Positions 45,901-60,500 of a stretch of 64,000 bases of DNA are shown piece by piece. A model generated the notes under the pieces. It did no database searches and was not told where the DNA came from. It saw only the letters and a program-made list of their open reading frames with translations. The DNA is from Arcuatula senhousia. Lineage: Eukaryota > Mollusca > Bivalvia > Mytilida > Mytilidae. The stretch covers positions 60,486,686 through 60,550,685 of the forward strand of contig OZ020306.1 in the NCBI GenBank assembly GCA_963971305.1, written 5' to 3'. The position numbers were made by a program, and so were the translations under genes. The number at the start of each line of letters is the position of its first letter. The stretch's first letter is position 1.

Positions 45901-48900
45901 ATCTTCTTTTTTTCAACTTGTTTTTTTAGTTCCGCGACGCCAAAAATGACGTCCTAGATTTTTGGTGTACACTTGCCGTATGAGGATATAAAATAAAACT
46001 ATAAATAGTATACCGTTCTACTTGGTACCGCCTAATAGCTGAGATGTAGGGCTACATTGTGCACCTTAAACGAAGCGCGTAGCGCGCAAGACCGCTCGGC
46101 ATATCCCGATATCTTCTTTTTTTCAACTTGTTTTTTTAGTTCCGCGACGCCAAAAATGACGTCCTAGATTTTTGGTGTACACTTGCCGTATGAGGATATA
46201 AAATAAAACTATAAATAGTATACCGTTCTACTTGGTACCGCCTAATAGCTGAGATGTAGGGCTACATTGTGCACCTTAAACGAAGCGCGTAGCGCGCAAG
46301 ACCGCTCGGCATATCCCGATATCTTCTTTTTTCAACTTGTTTTTTTAGTTCCGCGACGCCAAAAATGACGTCCTAGATTTTTGGTGTACACTTGCCGTAT
46401 GAGGATATAAAATAAAACTATAAATAGTATACCGTTCTACTTGGTACCGCCTAATAGCTGAGATGTAGGGCTACATTGTGCACCTTAAACGAAGCGCGTA
46501 GCGCGCAAGACCGCTCGGCATATCCCGATATCTTCTTTTTTTCAACTTGTTTTTTTAGTTCCGCGACGCCAAAAATGACGTCCTAGATTTTTGGTGTACA
46601 CTTGCCGTATGAGGATATAAAATAAAACTATAAATAGTATACCGTTCTACTTGGTACCGCCTAATAGCTGAGATGACGGGCTACATTGTGCACCTTAAAC
46701 GAAGCGCGTAGCGCGCAAGACCGCTCGGCATATCCCGATATCTTCTTTTTTTCAACTTGTTTTTTTAGTTCCGCGACGCCAAAAATGACGTCCTAGATTT
46801 TTGGTGTACACTTGCCGTATGAGGATATAAAATAAAACTATAAATAGTATACCGTTCTACTTGGTACCGCCTAATAGCTGAGATGTAGGGCTACATTGTG
46901 CACCTTAAACGAAGCGCGTAGCGCGCAAGACCGCTCGGCATATCCCGATATCTTCTTTTTTTCAACTTGTTTTTTTAGTTCCGCGACGCCAAAAATGACG
47001 TCCTAGATTTTTGGTGTACACTTGCCGTATGAGGATATAAAATAAAACTATAAATAGTATACCGTTCTACTTGGTACCGCCTAATAGCTGAGATGTAGGG
47101 CTACATTGTGCACCTTAAACGAAGCGCGTAGCGCGCAAGACCGCTCGGCATATCCCGATATCTTCTTTTTTTCAACTTGTTTTTTTAGTTCCGCGACGCC
47201 AAAAATGACGTCCTAGATTTTTGGTGTACACTTGCCGTATGAGGATATAAAATAAAACTATAAATAGTATACCGTTCTACTTGGTACCGCCTAATAGCTG
47301 AGATGTAGGGCTACATTGTGCACCTTAAACGAAGCGCGTAGCGCGCAAGACCGCTCGGCATATCCCGATATCTTCTTTTTTTCAACTTGTTTTTTTAGTT
47401 CCGCGACGCCAAAAATGACGTCCTAGATTTTTGGTGTACACTTGCCGTATGAGGATATAAAATAAAACTATAAATAGTATACCGTTCTACTTGGTACCGC
47501 CTAATAGCTGAGATGTAGGGCTACATTGTGCACCTTAAACGAAGCGCGTAGCGCGCAAGACCGCTCGGCATATCCCGATATCTTCTTTTTTTCAACTTGT
47601 TTTTTTAGTTCCGCGACGCCAAAAATGACGTCCTAGATTTTTGGTGTACACTTGCCGTATGAGGATATAAAATAAAACTATAAATAGTATACCGTTCTAC
47701 TTGGTACCGCCTAATAGCTGAGATGTAGGGCTACATTGTGCACCTTAAACGAAGCGCGTAGCGCGCAAGACCGCTCGGCATATCCCGATATCTTCTTTTT
47801 TTCAACTTGTTTTTTTAGTTCCGCGACGCCAAAAATGACGTCCTAGATTTTTGGTGTACACTTGCCGTATGAGGATATAAAATAAAACTATAAATAGTAT
47901 ACCGTTCTACTTGGTACCGCCTAATAGCTGAGATGACGGGCTACATTGTGCACCTTAAACGAAGCGCGTAGCGCGCAAGACCGCTCGGCATATCCCGATA
48001 TCTTCTTTTTTTCAACTTGTTTTTTTAGTTCCGCGACGCCAAAAATGACGTCCTAGATTTTTGGTGTACACTTGCCGTATGAGGATATAAAATAAAACTA
48101 TAAATAGTATACCGTTCTACTTGGTACCCGCCTAATAGCTGAGATGAAGGGCTACATTGTGCACCTTAAACGAAGCGCGTAGCGCGCAAGACCGCTCGGC
48201 ATATCCCGATATCTTCTTTTTTTCAACTTGTTTTTTTAGTTCCGCGACGCCAAAAATGACGTCCTAGATTTTTGGTGTACACTTGCCGTATGAGGATATA
48301 AAATAAAACTATAAATAGTATACCGTTCTACTTGGTACCGCCTAATAGCTGAGATGTAGGGCTACATTGTGCACCTTAAACGAAGCGCGTAGCGCGCAAG
48401 ACCGCTCGGCATATCCCGATATCTTCTTTTTTTTCAACTTGTTTTTTTAGTTCCGCGACGCCAAAAATGACGTCCTAGATTTTTGGTGTACACTTGCCGT
48501 ATGAGGATATAAAATAAAACTATAAATAGTATACCGTTCTACTTGGTACCGCCTAATAGCTGAGATGTAGGGCTACATTGTGCACCTTAAACGAAGCGCG
48601 TAGCGCGCAAGACCGCTCGGCATATCCCGATATCTTCTTTTTTTCAACTTGTTTTTTTAGTTCCGCGACGCCAAAAATGACGTCCTAGATTTTTGGTGTA
48701 CACTTGCCGTATGAGGATATAAAATAAAACTATAAATAGTATACCGTTCTACTTGGTACCGCCTAATAGCTGAGATGTAGGGCTACATTGTGCACCTTAA
48801 ACGAAGCGCGTAGCGCGCAAGACCGCTCGGCATATCCCGATATCTTCTTTTTTTCAACTTGTTTTTTTAGTTCCGCGACGCCAAAAATGACGTCCTAGAT

Positions 48901-48954
48901 TTTTGGTGTACACTTGCCGTATGAGGATATAAAATAAAACTATAAATAGTATAC
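36961..48954 (+). repeat. Satellite block with sparse variants, + orientation
   Basis: Most monomers are identical to the consensus, but single changes appear: near 38,551, 38,603, 38,965, 39,184 and 39,286, then 41,449, 41,940, 42,743, 43,190, 43,374, 45,546, 46,327, 46,676, 47,936, 48,128, 48,146 and 48,431. The change GAGATGACGGG occurs twice, 1,260 bases (six monomers) apart. The block ends at the inversion point. Confidence 0.9.
41183..41282. other. Assembly gap of 100 N inside the satellite
   Basis: Exactly 100 N. The monomer phase before (GAGGATA) and after (TCTTTTTTTCAAC) the gap does not fit a true spacing of 100 bases, so the gap length is a placeholder and the real array may be longer. 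Confidence 0.98.
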
Positions 48955-48956
48955 GT
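48953..48956. other. Inversion junction of the satellite
   Basis: Left-arm TAAATAGTATAC meets GTTTAAGGTGCACAATG, the reverse complement of the monomer. The C at 48954 fits both arms, so there is at most one base of microhomology. The two arms are joined at different monomer positions, with no spacer. Confidence 0.95.
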
Positions 48957-50289
48957 TTAAGGTGCACAATGTAGCCCTACATCTCAGCTATTAGGCGGTA
49001 CCAAGTAGAACGGTATACTATTTATAGTTTTATTTCATATCCTCATACGGCAAGTGTACACCAAAAATCTCGGACGTCATTTTTGGCGTCGCGGAACTTA
49101 AAAAAAAAAGTTGAAAAAAAGAAGATATCGGGATATGCCGAGCGGTCTTGCGCGCTACGCGCTTCGTTTAAGGTGCACAATGTAGCCCTACATCTCAGCT
49201 ATTAGGCGGTACCAAGTAGAACGGTATACTATTTATAGTTTTATTTTATATCCTCATACGGCAAGTGTACACCAAAAATCTAGGACGTCATTTTTGGCGT
49301 CGCGGAACTAAAAAAACAAGTAGAAAAAAAGAAGATATCGGGATATGCCGAGCGGTCTTGCGCGCTAAGCGCTTCGTTTAAGGTGCACAATGTAGCCCTA
49401 CATCTCAGCTATTAGGCGGTACCAAGTAGAACGGTATACTATTTACAGTTTTATTTTATATCCTCATACGGCAAGTGTACACCAAAAATCTAGGACGTCA
49501 TTTTTGGCGTCGCGGAACTAAAAAAACAGGTTGAAAAAAAGAAGATATCGGGATATGCCGAGCGGTCTTGCGCGCTACCCGCTTGGTTTAAGGTGCACAA
49601 TGTAGCCCTACATCTCAGCTATTAGGCGGTACCAAGTAAAACGGTATACTATTTATAGTTTTATTTTATATCCTCATACGGCAAGTGTACACCAAAAATC
49701 TAGGACGTCATTTTTGGCGTCGCGGAACTAAAAAAAAAAAGTTGAAAAAAAGAAGATATCGGGATAATTTTATGCCGAGCGGTCTTGCGCGCCACGCGCT
49801 TCGTTTAAGGTGCACAATGTAGCCCTACATCTCGGCTATTTAGCGGTACCAAGTAAAACGGTATACTATTTATAGTTTTATTTTATATCCTCATACGGCA
49901 AGTGTACACCAAAAATCTAGGACGTCATTTTTGGCGTCGCGGAACTAAAAAAACAAGTTCAAAAAAAGAAGATATCGGGATATGCCGAACGGTCTTGCGC
50001 GCTACGCGCTTCGTTTAAGGTGCACAATGTAGCCCTACATCTCAGCTATTAGGCGGTACCAAGTAGAACGGTATACTATTTATAGTTTTATTTTATATCC
50101 TCATACGGCAAGTGTACACCAAAAATCTAGGACGTCATTTTTGGCGTCGCGGAACTAAAAAAACAAGTTCAAAAAAAGAAGATATCGGGATATGCCGAAC
50201 GGTCTTGCGCGCTACGCGCTTCGTTTAAGGTGCACAATGTAGCCCTACATCTCAGCTATTAGGCGGTACCAAGTAGAACGGTATACTAT

Positions 50290-53200
50290 TTATAGTTTTA
50301 TTTTATATCCTCATACGGCAAGTGTACACCAAAAATCTAGGACGTCATTTTTGGCGTCGCGGAACTAAAAAAACAAGTTGAAAAAAAGAAGATATCGGGA
50401 TATGCCGAGCGGTCTTGCGCGCTACGCGCTTCGTTTAAGGTGCACAATGTAGCCCTACATCTCAGCTATTAGGCGGTACCAAGTAGAACGGTATACTATT
50501 TACAGTTTTATTTTATATCCTCATACGGCAAGTGTACACCAAAAATCTAGGACGTCATTTTTGGCGTCGCGGAACTAAAAAAACAGGTTGAAAAAAAGAA
50601 GATATCGGGATATGCCGAGCGGTCTTACGCGCTACCCGCTTCGTTTAAGGTGCACAATGTAGCCCTACATCTCAGCTATTAGGCGGTACCAAGTAGAACG
50701 GTATACTATTTATAGTTTTATTTTATATCCTCATACGGCAAGTGTACACCAAAAATCTAGGACGTCATTTTTGGCGTCGCGGAACTAAAAAAACAAGTTG
50801 AAAAAAAGAAGATATCGGGATATGCCGAGCGGTCTTGCGCGCTACGCGCTTCGTTTAAGGTGCACAATGTAGCCCTACATCTCAGCTATTAGGCGGTACC
50901 AAGTAGAACGGTATACTATTTATAGTTTTATTTTATATCCTCATACGGCAAGTGTACACCAAAAATCTAGGACGTCACTTTTGGCGTCGCGGAACTAAAA
51001 AAACAAGTTGAAAAAAATGAAGTTATCGGGATATGCCGAGCGGTCTTGCGCGCTACGCGCTTCGTTTAAGGTGCACAATGTAGCCCTACATCTCAGCTAT
51101 TAGGCGGTACCAAGTAGAACGGTATACTATTTACAGTTTTATTTTATATCCTCATACGGCAAGTGTACACCAAAAATCTAGGACGTCATTTTTGGCGTCG
51201 CGGAACTAAAAAAACAGGTTGAAAAAAAGAAGATATCGGGATATGCCGAGCGGTCTAACGCGCTACCCGCTTCGTTTAAGGTGCACAATGTAGCCCTACA
51301 TCTCAGCTATTAGGCGGTACCAAGTAGAACGGTATACTATTTATAGTTTTATTTTATATCCTCATACGGCAAGTGTACACCAAAAATCTAGGACGTCATT
51401 TTTGGCGTCGCGGAACTAAAAAAAACAAGTTGAAAAAAAGAAGATATCGGGATATGCCGAGCGGTCTTGCGCGCTACGCGCTTCGTTTAAGGTGCACAAT
51501 GTAGCCCTACATCTCAGCTATTAGGCGGTACCAAGTAGAACGGTATACTATTTATAGTTTTATTTTATATCCTCATACGGCAAGTGTACACCAAAAATCT
51601 AGGACGTCATTTTTGGCGTCGCGGAACTAAAAAAGCAAGTTGAAAAAAAGAAGATATCGGGATATACCGAGCGGTCTTGCGCGCTACGCGCTTCGTTTAA
51701 GGTGCACAATGTAGCCCTACATCTCAGCTATTAGGCGGTACCAAGTAGAACGGTATACTATTTATAGTTTTATTTTATATCCTCATACGGCAAGTGTACA
51801 CCAAAAATCTAGGACGTCACTTTTGGCGTCGCGGAACTAAAAAAACAAGTTGAAAAAAATGAAGTTATCGGGATATGCCGAGCGGTCTTGCGCGCCACGC
51901 GCTTCGTTTAAGGTGCACAATGTAGCCCTACATCTCGGCTATTAGGCGGTACCAAGTAGAACGGTATACTATTTATAGTTTTATTTTATATCCTCATACG
52001 GCAAGTGTACACCAAAAATCTAGGACGTCATTTTTGGCGTCGCGGAACTAAAAAAACAAGTTGAAAAAAAGAAGATATCGGGATATGCCGAGCGGTCTTG
52101 CGCGCTACACGCTTCGTTTAAGGTGCACAATGTAGCCCTACATCTCAGCTATTAGGCGGTACCAAGTAGAACGGTATAATATTTATAGTTTTATTTTATA
52201 TCCTCATACGGCAAGTGTACACCAAAAATCTAGGACGTCATTTTTGGCGTCGCGGAACTAAAAAAACAAGTTGAAGATATCGGGATATGCCGAGCGGTCT
52301 TGCGCGCTACGCGCTTCGGTTAAGGTGCACAATGTAGCCCTACATCTCAGCTATTAGGCGGTACCAAGTAGAACGGTATACTATTTATAGTTTTATTTTA
52401 TATCCTCATACGGCAAGTGTACACCAAAAATCTAGGACGTCATTTTTGGCGTCGCGGAACTAAAAAAACAAGTTGAAAAAAAGAAGATATCGGGATATGC
52501 CGAGCGGTCTTGCGCGCTACGCGCTTCGTTTGAGGTGCACAATGTAGCCCTACATCTCAGCTATTAGGCGGTACCAAGTAGAACGGTATACTATTTACAG
52601 TTTTATTTTATATCCTCATACGGCAAGTGTACACCAAAAATCTAGGACGTCATTTTTGGCGTCGCGGAACTAAAAAAACAGGTTGAAAAAAAGAAGATAT
52701 CGGGATATGCCGAGCGGTCTTACGCGCTACCCGCTTCGTTTAAGGTGCACAATGTAGCCCTACATCTCAGCTATTAGGCGGTACCAAGTAGAACGGTATA
52801 CTATTTATAGTTTTATTTTATATCCTCATACGGCAAGTGTACACCAAAAATCTAGGACGTCATTTTTGGCGTCGCGGAACTAAAAAAACAAGTTGAAAAA
52901 AAGAAGATATCGGGATATGCCGAGCGGTCTTGCGCGCTACGCGCTTCGTTTAAGGTGCACAATGTAGCCCTACATCTCAGCTATTAGGCGGTACCAAGTA
53001 GAACGGTATACTATTTATAGTTTTATTTTATATCCTCATACGGCAAGTGTACACCAAAAATCTAGGACGTCACTTTTGGCGTCGCGGAACTAAAAAAACA
53101 AGTTGAAAAAAATGAAGTTATCGGGATATGCCGAGCGGTCTTGCGCGCTACGCGCTTCGTTTAAGGTGCACAATGTAGCCCTACATCTCAGCTATTAGGC

Positions 53201-54480
53201 GGTACCAAGTAGAACGGTATACTATTTACAGTTTTATTTTATATCCTCATACGGCAAGTGTACACCAAAAATCTAGGACGTCATTTTTGGCGTCGCGGAA
53301 CTAAAAAAACAGGTTGAAAAAAAGAAGATATCGGGATATGCCGAGCGGTCTTACGCGCTACCCGCTTCGTTTAAGGTGCACAATGTAGCCCTACATCTCA
53401 GCTATTAGGCGGTACCAAGTAGAACGGTATACTATTTATAGTTTTATTTTATATCCTCATACGGCAAGTGTACACCAAAAATCTAGGACGTCATTTTTGG
53501 CGTCGCGGAACTAAAAAAAACAAGTTGAAAAAAAGAAGATATCGGGATATGCCGAGCGGTCTTGCGCGCTACGCGCTTCGTTTAAGGTGCACAATGTAGC
53601 CCTACATCTCAGCTATTAGGCGGTACCAAGTAGAACGGTATACTATTTATAGTTTTATTTTATATCCTCATACGGCAAGTGTACACCAAAAATCTAGGAC
53701 GTCATTTTTGGCGTCGCGGAACTAAAAAAACAAGTTGAAAAAAAGAAGATATCGGGATATACCGAGCGGTCTTGCGCGCTACGCGCTTCGTTTAAGGTGC
53801 ACAATGTAGCCCTACATCTCAGCTATTAGGCGGTACCAAGTAGAACGGTATACTATTTATAGTTTTATTTTATATCCTCATACGGCAAGTGTACACCAAA
53901 AATCTAGGACGTCACTTTTGGCGTCGCGGAACTAAAAAAACAAGTTGAAAAAAATGAAGTTATCGGGATATGCCGAGCGGTCTTGCGCGCCACGCGCTTC
54001 GTTTAAGGTGCACAATGTAGCCCTACATCTCGGCTATTAGGCGGTACCAAGTAGAACGGTATACTATTTATAGTTTTATTTTATATCCTCATACGGCAAG
54101 TGTACACCAAAAATCTAGGACGTCATTTTTGGCGTCGCGGAACTAAAAAAACAAGTTGAAAAAAAGAAGATATCGGGATATGCCGAGCGGTCTTGCGCGC
54201 TACACGCTTCGTTTAAGGTGCACAATGTAGCCCTACATCTCAGCTATTAGGCGGTACCAAGTAGAACGGTATACTATTTATAGTTTTATTTTATATCCTC
54301 ATACGGCAAGTGTACACCAAAAATCTAGGACGTCATTTTTGGCGTCGCGGAACTAAAAAAACAAGTTGAAGATATCGGGATATGCCGAGCGGTCTTGCGC
54401 GCTACGCGCTTCGTTTAAGGTGCACAATGTAGCCCTACATCTCAGCTATTAGGCGGTACCAAGTAGAACGGTATACTATT
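50290..54480 (-). repeat. Higher-order repeat A, 2,095 bp (10 monomers), two copies
   Basis: Variant marks recur at the same offset: TTTACAG at 50498/52593 and 51129/53224, the GACGTCAC change at 50971/53066, TACACGC at 52106/54201 and the short form at 52271/54366, all 2,095 bases apart. The other GACGTCAC pair (51823/53908) is 2,085 apart because of small indels. Boundaries are approximate. Confidence 0.85.
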
Positions 54481-54589
54481 TATAGTTTTATTTTATATCC
54501 TCATACGGCAAGTGTACACCAAAAATCTAGGACGTCATTTTTGGCGTCGCGGAACTAAAAAAACAAGTTGAAGATATCGGGATATGCCG

Positions 54590-57500
54590 AGCGGTCTTGC
54601 GCGCTACGCGCTTCGTTTAAGGTGCACAATGTAGCCCTACATCTCAGCTATTAGGCGGTACCAAGTAGAACGGTATACTATTTATAGTTTTATTTTATAT
54701 CCTCATACGGCAAGTGTACACCAAAAATCTAGGACGTCATTTTTGGCGTCGCGGAACTAAAAAAACAAGTTGAAAAAAAGAAGATATCGGGATATGCCGA
54801 GCGGTCTTGCGCGCTACGCGCTTCGTTTAAGGTGCACAATGTAGCCCTACGTCTCAGCTATTAGGCGGTACCAAGTAGAACGGTATACTATTTATAGTTT
54901 TATTTTATATCCTCATACGGCAAGTGTACACCAAAAATCTAGGACGACATTTTTGGCGTCCCAGAACTAAAAAAACAAGTTGAAAAAAAGAAGATATCGG
55001 GATATGCCGAGCGGTCTTGCGCGCTACGCGCTTCGTTTAAGGTGCACAATGTAGCCCTACATCTCAGCTATTAGGTGGTACCAAGTAGAACGGTATACTA
55101 TTTATAGTTTTATTTTATATCCTCATACGGCAAGTGTACACCAAAAATCTAGGACGTCATTTTTGGCGTCGCGGAACTAAAAAAACAGGTTGAAAAAAAG
55201 AAGATATCGGGATATGCCGAGCGGTCTTGCGCGCTACCCGCTTGGTTTAAGGTGCACAATGTAGCCCTACATCTTAGCTATTAGGCGGTACCAAGTAAAA
55301 CGGTATACTATTTATAGTTTCATTTTATATCCTCATACGGCAAGTGTACACCAAAAATCTAGGACGTCATTTTTGGCGTCGCGGAACTAAAAAAACAAGT
55401 TGAAAAAAAGAAGATATCGGGATATGCCGAGCGGTCTTGCGCGCTACGCGCTTCGTTTAAGGTGCACAATGTAGCCCTACATCTCAGCTATTAGGTGGTA
55501 CCAAGTAGAACGGTATACTATTTATAGTTTTATTTTATATCCTCATACGGCAAGTGTACACCAAAAATCTAGGACGTCATTTTTGGCGTCGCGGAACTAA
55601 AAAAACAAGTTGAAGATATCGGGATATGCCGAGCGGTCTTGCGCGCTACGCGCTTCGTTTAAGGTGCACAATGTAGCCCTACATCTCAGCTATTAGGCGG
55701 TACCAAGTAGAACGGTATACTATTTATAGTTTTATTTTATATCCTCATACGGCAAGTGTACACCAAAAATCTAGGACGTCATTTTTGGCGTCGCGGAACT
55801 AAAAAAACAAGTTGAAAAAAAGAAGATATCGGGATATGCCGAGCGGTCTTGCGCGCTACGCGCTTCGTTTAAGGTGCACAATGTAGCCCTACATCTCAGC
55901 TATTAGGCGGTACCAAGTAGAACGGTATACTATTTATAGTTTTATTTTATATCCTCATACGGCAAGTGTACACCAAAAATCTAGGACGTCATTTTTGGCG
56001 TCGCGGAACTAAAAAAACAAGTTGAAGATATCGGGATATGCCGAGCGGTCTTGCGCGCTACGCGCTTCGTTTAAGGTGCAAAATGTAGCCCTACATCTCA
56101 GCTATTAGGCGGTACCAAGTAGAACGGTATACTATTTATAGTTTTATTTTATATCCTCATACGGCAAGTGTACACCAAAAATCTAGGACGTCATTTTTGG
56201 CGTCGCGGAACTAAAAAAACAAGTTGAAAAAAAGAAGATATCGGGATATGCCGAGCGGTCTTGCGCGCTACGCGCTTCGTTTAAGGTGCACAATGTAGCC
56301 CTACATCTCAGCTATTAGGCGGTACCAAGTAGAACGGTATACTATTTATAGTTTTATTTTATATCCTCATACGGCAAGTGTACACCAAAAATCTAGGACG
56401 ACATTTTTGGCGTCCCAGAACTAAAAAAACAAGTTGAAAAAAAGAAGATATCGGGATATGCCGAGCGGTCTTGCGCGCTACGCGCTTCGTTTAAGGTGCA
56501 CAATGTAGCCCTACATCTCAGCTATTAGGTGGTACCAAGTAGAACGGTATACTATTTATAGTTTTATTTTATATCCTCATACGGCAAGTGTACACCAAAA
56601 ATCTAGGACGTCATTTTTGGCGTCGCGGAACTAAAAAAACAGGTTGAAAAAAAGAAGATATCGGGATATGCCGAGCGGTCTTGCGCGCTACCCGCTTGGT
56701 TTAAGGTGCACAATGTAGCCCTACATCTTAGCTATTAGGCGGTACCAAGTAAAACGGTATACTATTTATAGTTTCATTTTATATCCTCATACGGCAAGTG
56801 TACACCAAAAATCTAGGACGTCATTTTTGGCGTCGCGGAACTAAAAAAACAAGTTGAAAAAAAGAAGATATCGGGATATGCCGAGCGGTCTTGCGCGCTA
56901 CGCGCTTCGTTTTAGGTGCACAATGTAGCCCTACATCTCAGCTATTAGGTGGTACCAAGTAGAACGGTATACTATTTATAGTTTTATTTTATATCCTCAT
57001 ACGGCAAGTGTACACCAAAAATCTAGGACGTCATTTTTGGCGTCGCGGAACTAAAAAAACAAGTTGAAGATATCGGGATATGCCGAGCGGTCTTGCGCGC
57101 TACGCGCTTCGTTTAAGGTGCACAATGTAGCCCTACATCTCAGCTATTAGGCGGTACCAAGTAGAACGGTATACTATTTATAGTTTTATTTTATATCCTC
57201 ATACGGCAAGTGTACACCAAAAATCTAGGACGTCATTTTTGGCGTCGCGGAACTAAAAAAACAAGTTGAAAAAAAGAAGATATCGGGATATGCCGAGCGG
57301 TCTTGCGCGCTACGCGCTTCGTTTAAGGTGCACAATGTAGCCCTACATCTCAGCTATTAGGCGGTACCAAGTAGAACGGTATACTATTTATAGTTTTATT
57401 TTATATCCTCATACGCCAAGTGTACACCAAAAATCTAGGACGTCATTTTTGGCGTCGCGGAACTAAAAAAACAAGTTGAAAAAAAGAAGATATCGGGATA
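54590..57500 (-). repeat. Higher-order repeat B, 1,454 bp (7 monomers), two copies
   Basis: The marks AGGACGACAT (54941/56395), GTTTCATTTT (C at 55321/56775) and the short form (55606/57060) are each 1,454 bases apart. Five full monomers of 210 and two short ones of 202 give exactly 1,454. Boundaries are approximate. Confidence 0.85.
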
Positions 57501-60500
57501 TGCCGAGCGATCTTGCGCGCTTCGCGCTTCGTTTAAAGTGCACAATGTAGCCCTACATCTCAGCTATTAGGCGGTACCAAGTAGAACGGTATACTATTTA
57601 TAGTTTTATTTTATATCCTCATACGGCAAGTGTACACCAAAAATCTAGGACGTCATTTTTGGCGTCGCAGTACTAAAAAAACAAGTTGAAAAAAAAGAAG
57701 TTATCGGGATATGCCGAGCGGTCTTGCGCGCCACGCGCTTCGTTTAAGGTGCACAATGTAGCCCTACATCTCGGCTATTAGGCGGTACATGTACCAAGTA
57801 GAACGGTATACTATTTATAGTTTTATTTTATATCCTCATACGGCAAGTGTACACCAAAAATCTAGGACGTCATTTTTGGCGTCGCGGAACTAAAAAAACA
57901 AGTTGAAAAAAAGAAGATATCGGGATATGCCGAGCGGTCTTGCGCGCTACGCGCTTCGTTTAAGGTGCACAATGTAGCCCTACATCTCAGCTATTAGGCG
58001 GTACCAAGTAGAACGGTATACTATTTAGAGTTTTATTTTATATCCTCATACGGCAAGTGTACACCAAAAATCTAGGACGTCATTTTTGGCGTCGCGGAAC
58101 TAAAAAAACAAGTTGAAAAAAAGAAGATATCGGGATATGCCGAGCGGTCTTGCGCGCTACGCGCTTTGTTTAAGGTGCACAATGTAGCCCTACATCTCAG
58201 CTATTAGGCGGTACCAAGTAGAACGGTATACTATTTATAGTTTTATTTTATATCCTCATACGGCAAGTGTACACCAAAAATCTAGGACGTCATTTTTGGC
58301 GTCGCGGAACTAAAAAAACAAGTTGAAGATATCGGGATATGCCGAGCGGTCTTGCGCGCTACGCGCTTCGTTTAAGGTGCACAATGTAGCCCTACATCTC
58401 AGCTATTAGGCGGTACCAAGTAGAACGGTATACTATTTATAGTTTTATTTTATATCCTCATACGCCAAGTGTACACCAAAAATCTAGGACGTCATTTTTG
58501 GCGTCGCGGAACTAAAAAAACAAGTTGAAGATATCGGGATATGCCGAGCGGTCTTGCGCGCTACGCGCTTCGTTTAAGGTGCACAATGTAACCCTACATC
58601 TCAGCTATTAGGCGGTACCAAGTAGAACGGTATACTATTTATAGTTTTATTTTATATCCTCATACGACAAGTGTACACCAAAAATCTAGGACGTTATTTT
58701 TGGCGTCGCGGAACTAAAAAAACAAGTTGAAAAAAAGAAGATATCGGGATATGCCGAGCGGTCTTGCGCGCTACGCGCTTCGTTTAAGGTGCACAATGTA
58801 GCCCTACATCTCAGCTATTAGGCGGTACCAAGTAGAACGGTATACTATTTATAGTTTTATTTTATATCCTCATACGGCAAGTGTACACCAAAAATCTAGG
58901 ACGTCATTTTTGGCGTCCCGGAACTAAAAAAACAAGTTGAAAAAAAGAAGATATCGGGATATGCCGAGCGGTCTTGCGCGCTACGCGCTTCGTTTAAGGT
59001 GCACAATGTAGCCCTACATCTCAGCTATTAGGTGGTACCAAGTAGAACGGTATACTATTTATAGTTTTATTTTATATCCTCATACGGCAAGTGTACACCA
59101 AAAATCTAGGACGTCATTTTTGGCGTCGCGGAACTAAAAAAACAGGTTGAAAAAAAGAAGATATCGGGATATGCCGAGCGGTCTTGCGCGCTACCCGCTT
59201 GGTTTAAGGTGCACAATGTAGCCCTACATCTTAGCTATTAGGCGGTACCAAGTAGAACGGTATACTATTTATAGTTTTATTTTATATCCTCATACGGCAA
59301 GTGTACACCAAAAATCTAGGACGTCATTTTTGGCGTCGCGGAACTAAAAAAACAAGTTGAAAAAAAGAAGATATCGGGATATGCCGAGCGGTCTTGCGCG
59401 CTACGCGCTTCGTTTAAGGTGCACAATGTAGCCCTACATCTCAGCTATTAGGCGGTACCAAGTAGAACGGTATACTATTTATAGTTTTATTTTATATCCT
59501 CATACGGCAAGTGTACACCAAAAATCTAGGACGTCATTTTTGGCGTCGCGGAACTAAAAAAACAAGTTGAAGATATCGGGATATGCCGAGCGGTCTTGCG
59601 CGCTACGCGCTTCGTTTAAGGTGCACAATGTAGCCCTACATCTCAGCTATTAGGCGGTACCAAGTAGAACGGTATACTATTTATAGTTTTATTTTATATC
59701 CTCATACGGCAAGTGTACACCAAAAATCTAGGACGTCATTTTTGGCGTCGCGGAACTAAAAAAACAAGTTGAAAAAAAGAAGATATCGGGATATGCCGAG
59801 CGGTCTTGCGCGCTACGCGCTTCGTTTAAGGTGCACAATGTAGCCCTACATCTCAGCTATTAGGCGGTACCAAGTAGAACGGTATACTATTTATAGTTTT
59901 ATTTTATATCCTCATACGGCAAGTGTACACCAAAAATCTAGGACGTCATTTTTGGCGTCGCGGAACTAAAAAAACAAGTTGAAAAAAAGAAGATATCGGG
60001 ATATGCCGAGCGGTCTTGCGCGCTTCGCGCTTCGTTTAAGGTGCACAATGTAGCCCTACATCTCAGCTATTAGGCGGTTTCAAGTAGAACGGTATACTAT
60101 TTATAGTTTTATTTTATATCCTCATACGGCAAGTGTACACCAAAAATCTAGGACGTCATTTTTGGCGTCGCGGAACTAAAAAAACAAGTTGAAAAAAAAG
60201 AAGTTATCGGGATATGCCGAGCGGTCTTGCGCGCCACGCGCTTCGTTTAAGGTGCACAATGTAGCCCTACATCTCGGCTATTAGGCGGTACATGTACCAA
60301 GTAGAACGGTATACTATTTATAGTTTTATTTTATATCCTCATACGGCAAGTGTACACCAAAAATCTAGGACGTCATTTTTGGCGTCGCGGAACTAAAAAA
60401 ACAAGTTGAAAAAAAGAAGATATCGGGATATGCCGAGCGGTCTTGCGCGCTACGCGCTTCGTTTAAGGTGCACAATGTAGCCCTACATCTCAGCTATTAG

